Assembly (NCBI GenBank): GCA_030867875.1
Contig: JAOWCC010000577.1
Location: 76,675,740-76,739,739 of the forward strand
Direction of reading: 5' to 3'
DNA: 64,000 nucleotides
Origin: Actinernus sp. WN-2022
Lineage: Eukaryota; Cnidaria; Anthozoa; Actiniaria; Actinernidae
Shown here: piece by piece, positions 43,200 through 55,144 of the stretch
Numbering within the stretch: the stretch's first letter is position 1
Layout of the letters: every line of letters starts with the position of its first letter
Notes under the pieces: model-generated
The model's database searches: none
What the model saw: the letters and a program-made list of their open reading frames with translations, nothing else
Told to the model about the DNA's origin: nothing
Program-made: the position numbers and the translations under genes

Positions 43200-44364
43200 C
43201 CCGATGTCTACTCGTCAGTAGCTTGTTCGTCTTCGTACTCTCGATCTCGCACAACGCGCAGCCCAAGTAGAAGAGGTTTATGGGCGGGTCTCTTCATCTG
43301 CATAGGTGTCCCATCCCTTCTAGTAGTCTTGACTACGGCTGCTCTAACTCTGTTGTCCCGTCCAGGTATGAGTTGATCAACCTTGCCGAGTTTCCACTGA
43401 CTCCTTGGTAATTGAGGCTTCATCATGAATGTTAACAACATCGCCTGTTGATATGGTGACGGTTGCGTTCAGGTTTGGATTTCACACGGTGAAAATTCCT
43501 CAGCTGAGCGATGTATTCCCTTCTTCAGCGCCTCCAGAAATACTCTGGTATGGCAGTGATCCTTCTCCCACAAATGAGATAAGACGGAGTCAACGGTTCA
43601 TCTACTTCATCTGATAACATGTAAGTCAAGGGCTTTGAATTCGAAGTTCCCTCTACCTCGACGAGGACTGTATGTAGCCCATCATAGTTTAGTCTTGCTC
43701 TGCCAAGTGTTTTTCGCAGACATCGTTTCCCGTTCTGGACCATCCTCACCAAGGGGCTCTCTCGACATTGAACCTCCAGGAGATTCTGTTACCAGTGAAG
43801 AACTTTCTCACTTTTGGATTTGTGAATATTTCCTTCAGTGTTTTACGGGCAGACTTGAAGGTTTGCGCATTGTCTGAGACAATGAGTCCAGGAACGCCTC
43901 TTCGAGAAGTGAACCTTCGTAAGCATCGAATAAATGTATCTGTTGATAAATCAGTGACCAGTTCTAAACGAATGGCTCTTGTTGTACAACAGGTAAATAA
44001 TGCTATGTATACCTTGCGCATGGCAGAATCGCACGACTCTCTGATGTATAACGGTCCCGCGAAGTCAACCCCAACACAGGAAAAGGCTGGTCTTTGACTT
44101 ACTCTAACCTCGGAAAAGTCGGCTGGGGGTGGGGCTCTGTGGCCATGCCCTTCAATTCTGCGACAGGTTGCACAGCTTGACACTATCTTCTTCACACATT
44201 GTCTTCCACGGGTTATCCAGTAGTTCGTTCTAACTTATGCAAGAGTAGCCGATAGTTTGCCATGATGCAGGAGTTCTTGACTCTTCTTTACTAGAAGTGC
44301 TATAAAATGACTCTCTCTCAGAGAGCAAGGCAGGAAATCTCGCCTCATATGTTTGGTTAGCATT
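43200..44364 (-). pseudogene. Pao integrase and DUF5641 (3' part of pol)
   Basis: The minus strand from 44364 gives, across frameshifts, a zinc-binding region ending KKIVSSCATCRRIEG (44195 onward). The rve integrase core follows with all three acidic residues: CVGVDFAGPLY, LIVSDNAQTF and FNVERAPW. After a shift near 43750 comes MVRMVQNGKRCLRKTLGRA. PLTPSYLICGRRI follows, then, after another shift near 43440, DUF5641: LPRSQWKLGKVDQLIPGRD and RAAVVKTTRRDG. The enzyme would insert the cDNA. The end of the frame is close to the PPT. The N-terminal zinc region is separated from the upstream RNase H by the inserted TTAA element, and the reading resumes after removing it. Confidence 0.9.
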
Positions 44365-45229
44365 TTAAAGGGACTCTGTTATTAAGAACAGGCCTGGTTA
44401 CTAAGCCGCCCAAAACTTGAAATCCTTCGCCAACGTTTTCAAGTTTGAAAAGCAAATATATCCCGAGGAGCTCACAACATTGATTAAATCCTCCTACATC
44501 GCAGCCATATCTCATTTTAGTATATAGTCGTTTATGTTTCATATTTAGTTGTTCAAGTTTTATATTTAGCAGAAATGTTCGTATTCATATGTAGTTGTAA
44601 TGAGATTTTGGGATGACATCGACAAGAACTTCGAGCTTCAATGGCGGCTCAACTGCCAACTGGCGGTGATGGACGAAGAAAACAAATCTGGCCGCAGAAA
44701 GATTTTGAAGAGCTTGAAAGAACACTGGAGAACGTGTCAGGAAATACCACAAGAGTATAGTCCTTGTCTGGAACATTTACGAAGCCTGAAAGGATTTCAA
44801 ACACCGCAAGTTCAAGTTCAAGTTCAAGTTTATTTCACACTACTTATAATATTTACGATAAGGAGAGTAGATAAAAATATATAAACAAAATAAGTACATG
44901 GAATAAATTAAAAGATTCAAGTGTACAGTGGTCAATGTAGCTAAAAGCTTTCGAGTTGGCCACTGCTTACATGCAAATAATAATTTAATAACTGAGCGTA
45001 ATACATAGAATATTTTAAATAAAGTATTGATTAGAATAACAAGTTGAACTTGAGAGGAACTACAATATGAGAAAACGAAAACGAATAATAATAAAAAAGA
45101 AATCAAGAGAAAAATAGGAAAGAAAGAGAGGATTAGAAGGATAAATAGTTATTGTGAGAAGATTTATAAACAAAGTAAAATGGTGCTCTTAAATTTGATG
45201 ATTAAGGAGGTAAACTTTATATATTTTTT

Positions 45230-48200
45230 TTAATTGTTTGTTTTTGTTAGGTACTTTAGGCTAGTAGGTATAGTTTCCCAATTTTTTGTAGCAGTGTATT
45301 TAAAAGTAAATTTACCTAAGTTGGTTCTAATTTTAGGGGGGTAGAAATTTTTCCTAGCTGCATACCTGGTATTGTAATTATGTACATTTGTTACAGGTAT
45401 TAGGAAATCGTGAAACACGGATGGGATATCAGATGGATTATTGTATAGCTTATGTGTTAAGGTACAGATGTTCAACTTAACAATATTTTCAAATTTTAAA
45501 ATGCTCAGAATTTGGTAATAAGGAGAAGCAGATTCTCTGTTGTTGGCAAAAAAGATACTTCGAATGCATTTATTTTGTTTAGTACATATTTTTGTTAAGT
45601 TGGTTGGGTATGTGTTTGCCCAGCTGATGGACCCATAGTTTAAATAGGGATATATAAGTGTATAATAAAGTTGTTTTATCATTTGAAGACTGAGGTAATT
45701 CCGTAATTTGTAGAAATTTCCTACATTTTTGGCTATCTTGTTATTGATATGGGTGATTTGACTTTTCCAATTGATATATTCATCTAAGTATATTCCTAAA
45801 TATTTAATGTTCTTTTTCCTTTCAATATTTAGAATATTCATTTGTGGGAGGGTCTTTATGGGTGAAGTAATTAACATATAATTGGTCTTTTTCATGTTGA
45901 CAGAAAGTTTGTTAATATTACAGTAACTGAGAACATGTTTTAATTCAGATTTCATAACTGTTTCAAGTTCCTTTGGATTTTTGCAAGAGTAAAATATATT
46001 GCCATCATCAGCAAAAATTCGGAAAGATAATTTTGTTGATGAATTAGATATATCATTTATGTATAGGAGGAATAATAATGGCCCAAGCGTTGATCTTTGA
46101 GGAATACCACAAACAAAACAAGGGTTGGATTCAGTATTTTCAATTTTTACATATTGGGTTCTATTCAAAAGATAGCTCCTGAACCAATCAAGTGGTTGTC
46201 CACGTATCCCATACTTATATAGTTTCTATAACAATATACTATGATTAACAGTGTCAAATGCTTTAGAAAAGTCTAAGAAAAGGCCACAAGTTATGAGGTT
46301 TTTGTCTACTGATGATTTGAGACTATCAGTTATTTCTAAAATAGCTTGCTCAGTGGAATGACCTTTCCTAAATCCAAATTGATATTGGAAGAGTATATTA
46401 TGTTTTCCTAAAAATAGGTTTAATTGGTTGTAGACAATCTTTTCTAGTGTTTTACTGAAGGGTGACATGATTGCTATTGGTCTGTAATTATTAGGGTCAG
46501 TTGAAATGCCATTTTTATAAATTGGAGTTACTCTAGAGACTTTAAGTATATTTGGGACTATACCTGATGAGATTGCTTGATTATAAATAAAAGTAAAGGG
46601 TATGGCTAATAATCTACAAGCAATTTTTATTAGTTTGTTGGGGATATGTAATGATGCCTTTTTATCGTTTAATTCTGAGAATAGCTGGGATACAGAGTCG
46701 TCAGTCACTGGAGACAGATAAAAGCTATGAGTGGGGGTATTTTTTATGTATTTTGTAGGATCATGATTATCAGTATTTTCAATTAAACTAGCTAAGGTTG
46801 GACTTACATTAACAAAATGGTGATTAAATTGCTCTGTAATATCAGATTGTTTAGTGTAGGTCTTGTTATTGCGTATAATTCTGGATGGATAAGACTGTAT
46901 ACCTTTTGATTTTCTTTTGATAAGTGTCCCGATAAGTTTCCATGTTTCCTTAAGGTTGTCTTTATAAAATTGGAAGTGCTGATTATAATATTCATATTTT
47001 GCTTTAGTTTTTATTCGATTAAGTAGATTTGAGTATTGTTTGTAAGTTCTAACATTTGTTGGGTCATTTCCTAAAAATATATGAGTGGTACATCCTTTGT
47101 TTATGTTTGATTGATTTTAATAAGCCTTTTGTTAACCATGGTTTTGCTAATTGTTTCATTTTCTTTAGAGAAGCTTGTTTCATGGGGGCACGTTTGTCTA
47201 CAGCTTGCCTAATTTTATTTATACACTCAGTAGTTATTTCATAGAGGTCTTGGGAATTGTTGTAAATGTCCGTCCAGTTAATTGAATGTAAGTCTTCCAG
47301 GTATTGGTCTTTATTAAACTTACTATAGTCCCTAAGGTATGTTTTAATCTTTTTTCTATATATTGTAGTATTGCAGATGCAGAATACCGGTAGATGGTCT
47401 GATAAGTCAATCAGGGCAATGCCGGAAGTGATGTCATTAATTGATGTATTAGTGTAAATATGGTCAATTAAAGTAGACGAGTGTATGGTCAGTAAGCCTA
47501 GTTGGTTTAGTTATTAGAGGTATAAGATTGTTAGAATATAGCATATCTAAGTATTCTTCAGTTTTAGAATGTTCATTATACTTTAAACAAATCAATATTT
47601 ACATCACCCATTACATAGACCTAATATTTCTGCTCATTTAATTGTTTAATTATGTTTTCTAGTTCTAATGTAAATTCTGATATATTATTAGCAGAAGGAT
47701 GCCTATAGATACATCCAACAATAATGTGTGGTTTTCCATTATCTGTTATAATTTCAGAGCAGCAAGATTCTACTAATGGTATTGTAAATGATAGATCTGG
47801 TCTATATATGGCTTTAAGGCTATCTGATATATAAAGACATGTACCTCCAGCTGCAGTTTCTGAATCAGTGTTAAAAAAATTATAGTGGTGTATATCAGTA
47901 TTTACTACAGTTTTGTTATTTAACTTTGTTTCAGATATGGCTAAAACATCAGGTCTAGCATCTAAGGAGTATAAGAGATCGTTAAGCAGAGTTAATTTTT
48001 TTGGTAGGCTCCGTATATTGCAATGAAATAGAGTGAGACTTTTCTTTTGGTTTATAATTGTTAAAGAATTGTTAAGTTTAGTAATGGAGTAATAATTAGA
48101 GTTTGGAGAGGTTAGCATAAAGTCGGAATCGTTATCATCAAATTTATCAGGATTTGGCATTATATTATAGAGATCAATATCCGTGTTAGACAAATTGTAA

Positions 48201-48307
48201 TACCAAGTTCCAGTAACAGCTTTAAATTCTGCATCAGATAAGTTTGAAAAGGGTAAGCACAAAAGATCATTGTGATTATTTACACTCATCCTTGCTTTGT
48301 AGTACAT
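45230..48307 (-). pseudogene. LINE ORF2: APE endonuclease and reverse transcriptase
   Basis: The endonuclease (48307 to about 47340) reads FHCNIRSLPKKL, LAISETKLN (Glu), AAGGTCLYI, VGCIYRHPS, then after a frameshift at 47620 MGDVNIDLF, STLIDHIYTN and LSDHLPVFC (catalytic His). All key residues are present. After a shifted linker (46710-47100) the RT runs 46708-45230 in one frame, with a single in-frame stop at 46226-46228 (after VNHSILL): NYRPIAIMSPFSK, GLFLDFSKAFDTVNH, GIPQRSTLGPLLFLL (motif B with Gly changed to Arg) and RIFADDGN. The C-terminal block includes YNTRYAARKNFYPPKIRTN. Few lesions, so a relatively recent copy. Confidence 0.9.
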
Positions 48308-48355
48308 CGTGCAATTTCAAATTCAGGTCAGTCATTGATTCTTTACTTATCTCAG

Positions 48356-49076
48356 TTATGCATCCACCGGCTCTGAAGGGTTAATAAATTCCTGGAACTC
48401 ATCCTCAGTTGTGAAGTGGAATATATTGGACGTTCCGTTAGTCGTCCACAGAAATTTAAAGTTGTTGTCTTTCTTGAATGCATGTATTTTCCCGAACAGC
48501 TTCTTTCTGTATCCGGTGAGTGATTCATTTATGTGGATCTTGGTGCCTTTTGGTATGCTCTTTCCGATCTCTTCATTTACCGACGGAAGCCAGGTTGTGC
48601 CTTTCACTATGCGCTATCGAGATATCTTCTTCGTGCAGATTGACATTTAGCAGCGAGCTTAGTTCGGTTACTAGCTTCGTAGGGTTGTCGATGGGGAGGA
48701 TTGGGATCCCAGTAATTTCCAAGTAGTCACGTCTTGTGTACTGCTGCATGGCGTCCAAGGAGGTTGTATTGTTGTAAATTTCGTCTTGAGCGTTTGAGAT
48801 TGACTGCTCTTGGGCTTTGATCTTGTTTTCTATGGCTTTTAGTTCTTTCTTTGTAGACTGGGTAATATTCAGTAGTCCATCATATTTGTCTGTTACGAAG
48901 GACTGGGAAGTTTCAACTTGCTGAAGTCGTTTGTTCATTGTGTCGATCTCATGTTGAAGCCGTTGGCTTATCACTTTTATCTCTTCGCGGATTTCTTTCC
49001 TCGACTCAGGCAGCATTTCCTTTCTCCAAAAGTCTTTGAAAGACTTAATCGTTAGATTTTCATTTTCATCGGGCAT
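48356..49076 (-). pseudogene. LINE ORF1: coiled-coil RNA-binding protein with internal deletion
   Basis: The 5' portion (49076-48573) has an acidic start (MPDENENLTIKSFKDFWRKE), a long coiled coil over roughly residues 25-110, then YTRRDYLEITGIPI, the entry to an RRM-like domain, and NVNLHEEDISIAH. The frame then breaks. The C-terminus continues in another frame (48607-48356): SVNEEIGKSIPKGTKIHINE, KKLFGKIHAFKKDN and EDEFQEFIN. The piece normally joining these is missing, so a short internal deletion plus frameshift is likely. ORF1 proteins of this kind coat the LINE RNA. The coordinates cover both pieces. Confidence 0.75.
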
Positions 49077-49742
49077 GATGTTATTAGTTAGTTGCTCAGT
49101 TATTCAATCCAAAAAGAATAGTGTAACCTGGTCAGTCTTGCGACCGGCCGCCATGACAGTGTGGAGCACGTAAGTTTGCGTGCTGGTCTCACAAATACAG
49201 ATTGTGCAGTGCGACTTTTGAGATGCGAGTTTCGTGTTTACAGTGCCTGGGTTTCGCGGCGGCCAGTGAAATTACGCTTCGGTTGTTCATTCCTGCTTGC
49301 ATTCGTCCCCTTTAATACGTTTCTGAGTACAAGAACTCTTGCATTTGTAAGTAATTTTGTCACCCTGAAAGTTGGAGAGAGAATAGATGAGTGCATTTTG
49401 TAGGTTCTCATCGAGAAAGCACAACTCGCATACCTAGAAATGTAGTTTACGGCAAAACACAGTAAATTTGATATCCGGTCACTGAAACTCGCCAGAATGT
49501 GTTTCTCGTCAGCCTGAATCTCCATTGCAGCAGTGACAACAATACAAAGACGTTTTTCAAACAGAATGCCTTCGAGCAAGAGCCAGTTTGTATTGTAAAT
49601 ATAACTGTCGTTGTATCGCGATCGTTATGCATATCATTAAATTGCTTGAAACCTGTTCATGCGTATCTCATGACAGAGCCCCTTTAAGATGCCGCTGTCG
49701 TCTCCGAACACACCAAATTCTCGCTCTAACTGGCTATAATTA

Positions 49743-51990
49743 TCAATCTACTTCAAACTCCTTTGGACGCTCCTCAACCAACTCGGCACTGGTGACTTCA
49801 ACGTAAGTAATGTCGTTCGAACACACTTCCACTTCACTCAACAGCCCAACCTTGACTTTAAGGTTTTTGACGAAACGCAGCACTAAAGCAGTCACTCGAA
49901 AGAGTTTCTCACAATACCCATAAGCCGGTAGATTGACACAATCTTCAAGATCTGTCTTGGTAATCTTGACTAGAAGTTCTGCTCTGCTAGAGTCCATCTT
50001 GCGAGACCTCCTTTGTTCCGCTATACATTCTTGCGACAGCACCTGTTCGCTGACTCCACTGCTGGGCCAGTCCCCTTCTGTCTGTGAAAGCCAGGTTGGT
50101 CCGTTCCACCATAAGCTGTCTTCTTTCAGTTTGTAGGCGGACTCTCCCCGTGATCCAACATCTGCGGGTTTTATATTCATCGACAATGGTTCCACATCCC
50201 CCATTTTGTTAGGGACAAAATTTCGTTTACGCGATTCTGGACAAACTGTTTCCATTATTTGTCCCCCTTTATCCATGCCAGCCGTATTGCTGTCCAGCCA
50301 CAGATGGATTTGACTGATAACAACCTGTGACCTTAAGGCTTCTTGTACAGTTGTTGTCAGCCTTGCGAGTATCAACCCCGACAGCAATTCTAGTCTTGAT
50401 ATGGACTGTTTGGTCAGCGGCGCCACTCTGGTTTTTGATGCTAGAAACCTGGGGTAGTTTCCCGCACTCGTTTTCATCACTAGATAAACAACTGCACAGT
50501 AGGCATTGTCAGACGCATCTCCAAATCCATGCAATGTACACGAGATTACAGGCTCCTTCACACTGCGATATACAGAGCGAGGTATTAACACTTGTCGAGC
50601 CTCCCTTAGTTGGCGAAACCATGTCGTCCAGCGCTTCGAAATTCCTTCTGGTAACGGAGTGTCCCATTCGAGCTTAGGTACACAAATCTCTTGTAATAGC
50701 ACTTTCATTAACAGAATGATTGGACTCAGTAACGCAAGTGGATCGAAGCATTTTGAGATTGCTCGTAGCAGGTTTCTCTTCCGGTTGGCTCAAGGCCCTC
50801 AGCTAGATCGGATAATCGATCGAGTTTAAATATAAACTCGTCTGACAGGCAGTTTCAATTCAACCCCAGGACCTTGTGTTCTTCCTTAACCTCCAGTTCA
50901 TCTAAATGGCCAGTGCTGATTTTAGCATAGGTTTCGATATCTTCGATTTACAGGCCCCTTTCCGTTCTGACTCTCATTACCTGCTACTCGGTCCTGTTGA
51001 ATTAGGGTAAGAAGTTCTGGTGAATTCGATATCCACTTCCTTAGATTAAATCCGCCCGCCGCTAAACAATTTCTTGATTTTTGGTAGAGCAAAAACGCGC
51101 GCTCCGGATCCCTTTCTCCCGATATTAAGTCGTCTACATAGAACGACGAATTCAGCAGATTCTGAACAAGCTCTGAGTCTTCGGTGTAACTCTTGATATG
51201 GTGACCCAGAGTAGCATTTAGCAGGAAGGGACATGCATTTACACCAAACACAACTCAGCAAAATCGATATAAAACGAGTGGTGGGTCGTCTCCCAAGGAA
51301 TCTTACACCCAGAAAAAACCTCAAGACGTCCCTGTCTTCTTCTTGAACTGCAATGTTCATCAACGCTTTTGCGATGTCTCCTACCAGCGCTACTTTTCGC
51401 TCTCTAAACCTCCAAGGAATGTCAAATACTGTGGGAGTCAAGGCCGGTCCAGCATAAAGGTAATCATTTAGACTACGGCTCTCTGGAGTGGCTTTAGACG
51501 ACGCATCATACACTACACGCAACTTAGTTGTGAGTGCTTCTTTGCGAATTACTCCATGATGAGGTAAATAGTGAACCTCCCCCACCTTCGGACACACCTC
51601 CCGGCAACACCTCATATCACTTCCTGTTTAACTGTTCCTTTATTACTGAATCATATTCGGTTAAAACCTCGGGATCTCTTCGCAGACGTTTAATCTGGTC
51701 GGTCAATCTTGCCAAATTGTTTTCGAAGCTTACTGCGTACCTACCGTTCTTGAAATCTACATTCTTCTGAAATGCTTCGTGAAACGAATCTTTGTCACTA
51801 TTGAATCAAAGTCCCATAACTTGTATAAGCTGTCATCGTGGCGCTCTATCTCTCAATCTTGCGGGGAGACAATTGATCCTACCTTCAATATATGTGTTGC
51901 TGAGAAATTGGTACTCGATAATTTTTCCTTGGGTAAGTATTCGACCGGGCTGGAGATGACCCATCCCACTTTAGTAGAGATTGTCACAGT
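49743..51990 (-). pseudogene. Pao reverse transcriptase and RNase H (pol)
   Basis: On the minus strand a linker (GWVISSPVEYLPKEK, then KNGRYAVSFENN, LRRDPEVLTEYDSVIKEQL) leads into the RT at 51615: GEVHYLPHHGVIRKEAL, TKLRVVYDASSK, LVGDIAKALMNIAVQEED (motif A), then after a shift GVNACPFLLNATL and SFYVDDLISGE (motif C YVDD). After a further shift near 50720 the RNase H region follows: LHGFGDASDNAYCAVVYL, SISRLELLSGLILARL and WLDSNTAGM, with the acidic residues kept. The frame continues to LEREFGVFGDDSG at the left edge of this block, where the TTAA element interrupts it. It is identified as Pao by the YDASSK and YVDDL wording and the RNase H style. It is broken by several frameshifts and at least one stop. 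Confidence 0.9.
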
Positions 51991-52697
51991 ACCTGCGCTG
52001 TCTGTAGAAACACCTGAGTGCCGATGTTCGCATGCATTGTAGTGTTGTTATTTTGGACTTGGTCATTTTTGCTCTCATCACGGCGTTTAATGACGGCCAG
52101 CTTTTTCTCGCACACAGCTAAGTGATGACGTCCCATGCATTCCGTGCATTCTATTTTTGACTTACAATCGCATGCTAAGTGTTTCCTCGGCGCAAACGAA
52201 CAAAACAGCGACCTTGTTGTTTCAAGTGGGCCTTTCTCTCGCCGATATTGGTTACGACTTCGCATTCTGAGGCTCGGTGCTCTCCTCTGCAAAATAAGCA
52301 GCTCAATTATCTATTTTCTCGGGTCAAAAGCGCACTTGCTGTCGACCCAGTATTCCTTTGGTACTGCGCTTTACTTTCTGATTTGAATTCTTGAGCGTGA
52401 GGTGAAAGGCCTTTGTTACAGCGACAGCGTTCGCGTGCTTCTATTTCCAATTTAACAGCATGCATAATCGAATATAAATCCCACTTACTCTGTTGGCTTC
52501 TACTCACAATCAGCCGGAGTTGGTCAGGGAGTGTGTCCATGAGTATCGGTACAAGTAACGCGCCATATTGCTCAGCACCAATCCCGAGTGCCTTTAATCC
52601 CCTGAAATGTGTTTATACACTATCATACACACCCCTTACAGCCATGATATTTGACATCGAAACTACTGCTATTACGTTAAGCAAGACATCTATGTGA

Positions 52698-55075
52698 GAA
52701 TTTATAATAATAATAATAATATAATAATATGTAGATTTATATAGCGCTATATTCCTATAGTTCAAAGCGCTTCACATTCAATATAAAATAGAAATAATAA
52801 AATAAAATAAAAATAACATTAAATAAATAATAAAAATAACTAAAGTTCATACAAACGCTTGCTTAAAAAGAAATGTTTTTACATTAGACTTAAAATGTGA
52901 AAGTGAGCATGACCGCTTTCCCCCCATAGGAAGCGAGTTCCAAAGAGTAGGAGCTGTAATTTGAAACGCGCGGCTTCCATACGTCTTTAGGCGGTAGCAT
53001 GGTACTTTAAGAAGATGCTTATTCGAGGAGCGAAGAGTTCTTACAGGTACATATTTATCGAGGAGGTCAGAAATATAATGAGGTGCCATGCCGTTAAGAG
53101 CCTTGTAGGTCAGCAGAAGTATTTTATAGGAGATTCGTTCTTTAACTGGTAGCCAGTGAAGTTGCTTCAAAATTGGCGTTATCCTATCAAACTTTCGGGT
53201 GCGTGTGACCAGGCGCGCTGCAGCATTTTGCACTCTCTGTAGTTTATCTATCAGATAAGTAGGAAGTCCTGTAAGCAATGAATTACAGTTGTCCAGTTTA
53301 GAAGATATAAAAGCATGCACTAGTGTCTCGGTATCCTTCTGGGAAAGGCAGTTCCTAATCTTAGCTATATTGCGGATATGATAAAAAGCTATTTTACACA
53401 CATTTTGAACTTGTTGCTCTAAATTCATGGATTGGTCGAATATTACTCCTATATTCCTGGCTGAAGTTGATGGAGATATGATTGCATCAGCGACATTAAC
53501 AACTTGTATTTGCGGGCGCGGGCGATGTTGAACACTTAGCACAAGGAGTTCCGTTTTTCCTCTATTCAGCTTTAATTTGTTACATAGCATCCAAGCATCA
53601 ATGTCTCGAGCACAGGCCTCGATTTTGGAGACTGCAGCTGCGGTTTCTTCTGGTGTGGGCTTGAATGACACATATACCTGGCAATCATCGGCGTAGAGAT
53701 GGAACAATAGACCGTGACTTCGGATAATGTCACCAAGTGGGGAAGTGTACAGTAAATAGAGAATAGGTCCCAGGACTGACCCTTGTGGTACACCACACTG
53801 TAGATCCTTAGATGCTGACCGTATGCCATCAATTTGGACAAACTGTTTACGATCCCGAAGATAGGACTCAAACCAGCGCAGGACATTTCCCTTGATTCCA
53901 AATCTAGTCCGCAACCGTGATATTAAAAGCTCATGGTCCACAGTGTCAAACGCGGCTGATAAGTCAAGGAGAAGTAATATGACACTCTGCTGTTGATCGA
54001 TTGCACATAGAATGTCATTTTGCACTTTCACAAGTGCAGTCTCCGTGCTATGGAAGGTTTTGTATGCAGATTGCAAAAGTTCCTCAAGTCCATTTGCCTT
54101 AAGATAATCAACTAGTTGACAGGCGACACCTTTCTCAATAACTTTAGACACAAGTTTTAGATTTGAGATTGGTCTGAAATGAGGATACAGTTCAGTATCT
54201 AAGGAGTCCTTTTTAAGTTTCGGTCTCACCATTGCTTCCTTAAAATGTTGCGGCATGGTTGCAGTTTCCAGTGACATATTGACTATTCTAGTGACTACAG
54301 GCAGTAAAATATCCAAGCAGCCTTTCATTAAAGTGGAGGGGAGCGGGTCTAGGTCACAGGTTTTCAGACTGGCGGAAACCAGCAATTTACTTACGTCATC
54401 AGAACTCATACATCGGAACTGTGAAAATTCCACTTTGCAACACGGGACATCAGGTAATGGATTTACAACCGAGTCAGATCCAGCAGATAGCTCACAACGC
54501 ATTTTGCAGATTTTCTCAGAGAAAAAGACCGCAAATTTATCGACAAGTTGATCTTTGGAGGTAGCTGTTGGATAGCACGTTTCAGTCTTCCGATGAAGTA
54601 GTTTGTCTACAGTGTTGAAAAGAACTCTCTGGTTAGATTTGTTCTCGGCGATGATCGCAGAGTAGTGATTCGATTTCGCATCACTTATCATTTGATTAAC
54701 AGAAGCACACTGATTCACGTAAAGTTCCCTATCAATGCAGAGGCGTGTTGCACGCCACCGACGCTCCAGTCTCCTGCGTTTCTTTTTTTCATCATTGATA
54801 GAGTCATTATACCAGGGTGCGTGCGGCCTGAGAGTGATGGTGCGTCTCTTTGCAGGTGCATGGGTATCCAATAATCCAATCAGTGTACTTTCGTAATTCA
54901 CGATAAGAGAAGAAACATCCGTATCCATATTGTTAGCTATGAGGCTCGAATTCCCCAAATCGGATCGCAGAGAATCCATATCCACTTGTCGAAGCTTTCG
55001 GTTTACAATCACTTTTTTCTCAAAAGGTGGTTTCACAAATCTCAATTTACAGTGGACTGTGAATAATGATTTACT
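52698..55075 (-). mobile_element. L2-type LINE, 5'-truncated, inserted in Pao gag
   Basis: It runs on the minus strand from about 55075 to an (ATT)n tail at 52700-52732. The 3' UTR has the conserved AGCGCTTTGAACTATAGG and TATAGCGCTATATAAAT elements of L2-like 3' ends (52738-52775). TAAAT at both junctions is a plausible short target duplication. The endonuclease is missing because of 5' truncation. Confidence 0.9.
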
Positions 55076-55144
55076 TCTGGCCAAATCTATCAAGCAGAAT
55101 GTCAAGCGCTGCCCGGTAATTCGACTCTGTGAGGGGTAAACCAA
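52847..55144 (-). CDS. L2-type LINE reverse transcriptase, intact frame
   Basis: An uninterrupted frame of 765 codons. The first 20-25 codons read antisense-to-frame Pao gag and are not LINE; LINE coding starts near 55075 (FTVHCKLRFVKPPFEKK). It continues with APWYNDSINDEKKKRRRLER (pre-RT linker), [33 protein letters not shown] (motif A), CGVPQGSVLGPILYLLY (motif B, canonical), FHLYADDCQVYVSF (motif C) and the C-terminal block (RLQRVQNAAARLVTRTRKFD, LHWLPVKERISYKILLLTYK, LWNSLP), ending FLFKQAFV. Every RT motif is intact. Without its endonuclease the copy cannot have been autonomous, so the open frame indicates recent insertion rather than selection. Confidence 0.9.
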   Translation of the reverse strand: MVYPSQSRITGQRLTFCLIDLARSKSLFTVHCKLRFVKPPFEKKVIVNRKLRQVDMDSLRSDLGNSSLIANNMDTDVSSLIVNYESTLIGLLDTHAPAKRRTITLRPHAPWYNDSINDEKKKRRRLERRWRATRLCIDRELYVNQCASVNQMISDAKSNHYSAIIAENKSNQRVLFNTVDKLLHRKTETCYPTATSKDQLVDKFAVFFSEKICKMRCELSAGSDSVVNPLPDVPCCKVEFSQFRCMSSDDVSKLLVSASLKTCDLDPLPSTLMKGCLDILLPVVTRIVNMSLETATMPQHFKEAMVRPKLKKDSLDTELYPHFRPISNLKLVSKVIEKGVACQLVDYLKANGLEELLQSAYKTFHSTETALVKVQNDILCAIDQQQSVILLLLDLSAAFDTVDHELLISRLRTRFGIKGNVLRWFESYLRDRKQFVQIDGIRSASKDLQCGVPQGSVLGPILYLLYTSPLGDIIRSHGLLFHLYADDCQVYVSFKPTPEETAAAVSKIEACARDIDAWMLCNKLKLNRGKTELLVLSVQHRPRPQIQVVNVADAIISPSTSARNIGVIFDQSMNLEQQVQNVCKIAFYHIRNIAKIRNCLSQKDTETLVHAFISSKLDNCNSLLTGLPTYLIDKLQRVQNAAARLVTRTRKFDRITPILKQLHWLPVKERISYKILLLTYKALNGMAPHYISDLLDKYVPVRTLRSSNKHLLKVPCYRLKTYGSRAFQITAPTLWNSLPMGGKRSCSLSHFKSNVKTFLFKQAFV

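Larger units (their letters stand above)
44809..49150 (-). mobile_element. near full-length LINE (CR1/Jockey type)
   Basis: The minus strand contains ORF1 (49076-48356), ORF2 (48307-45230) and a 3' UTR of about 400 bp ending in four TTGAAC units (44809-44836). The 5' end is near 49150 but not exact. It is inserted in the TTAA element and therefore is younger than that insertion. Confidence 0.85.
44369..49683. mobile_element. TTAA-flanked DNA element split by a LINE
   Basis: AGGGACTCTGTTAT at 44369 is mirrored by ATGACAGAGCCCCT ending at 49683, with TTAA at 44365-44368 and 49684-49687. Without the LINE it is roughly 970 bp and non-autonomous. Its left part holds an open segment starting ATGGCGGCTCAACTGCC (about 44641), reading MAAQLPTGGDGRRKQIWPQK and about 20 more residues, possibly a captured or residual first exon. 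A related left terminus (TTAA then AGGGGCTGGGTCACC) is at 61682. Confidence 0.8.
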
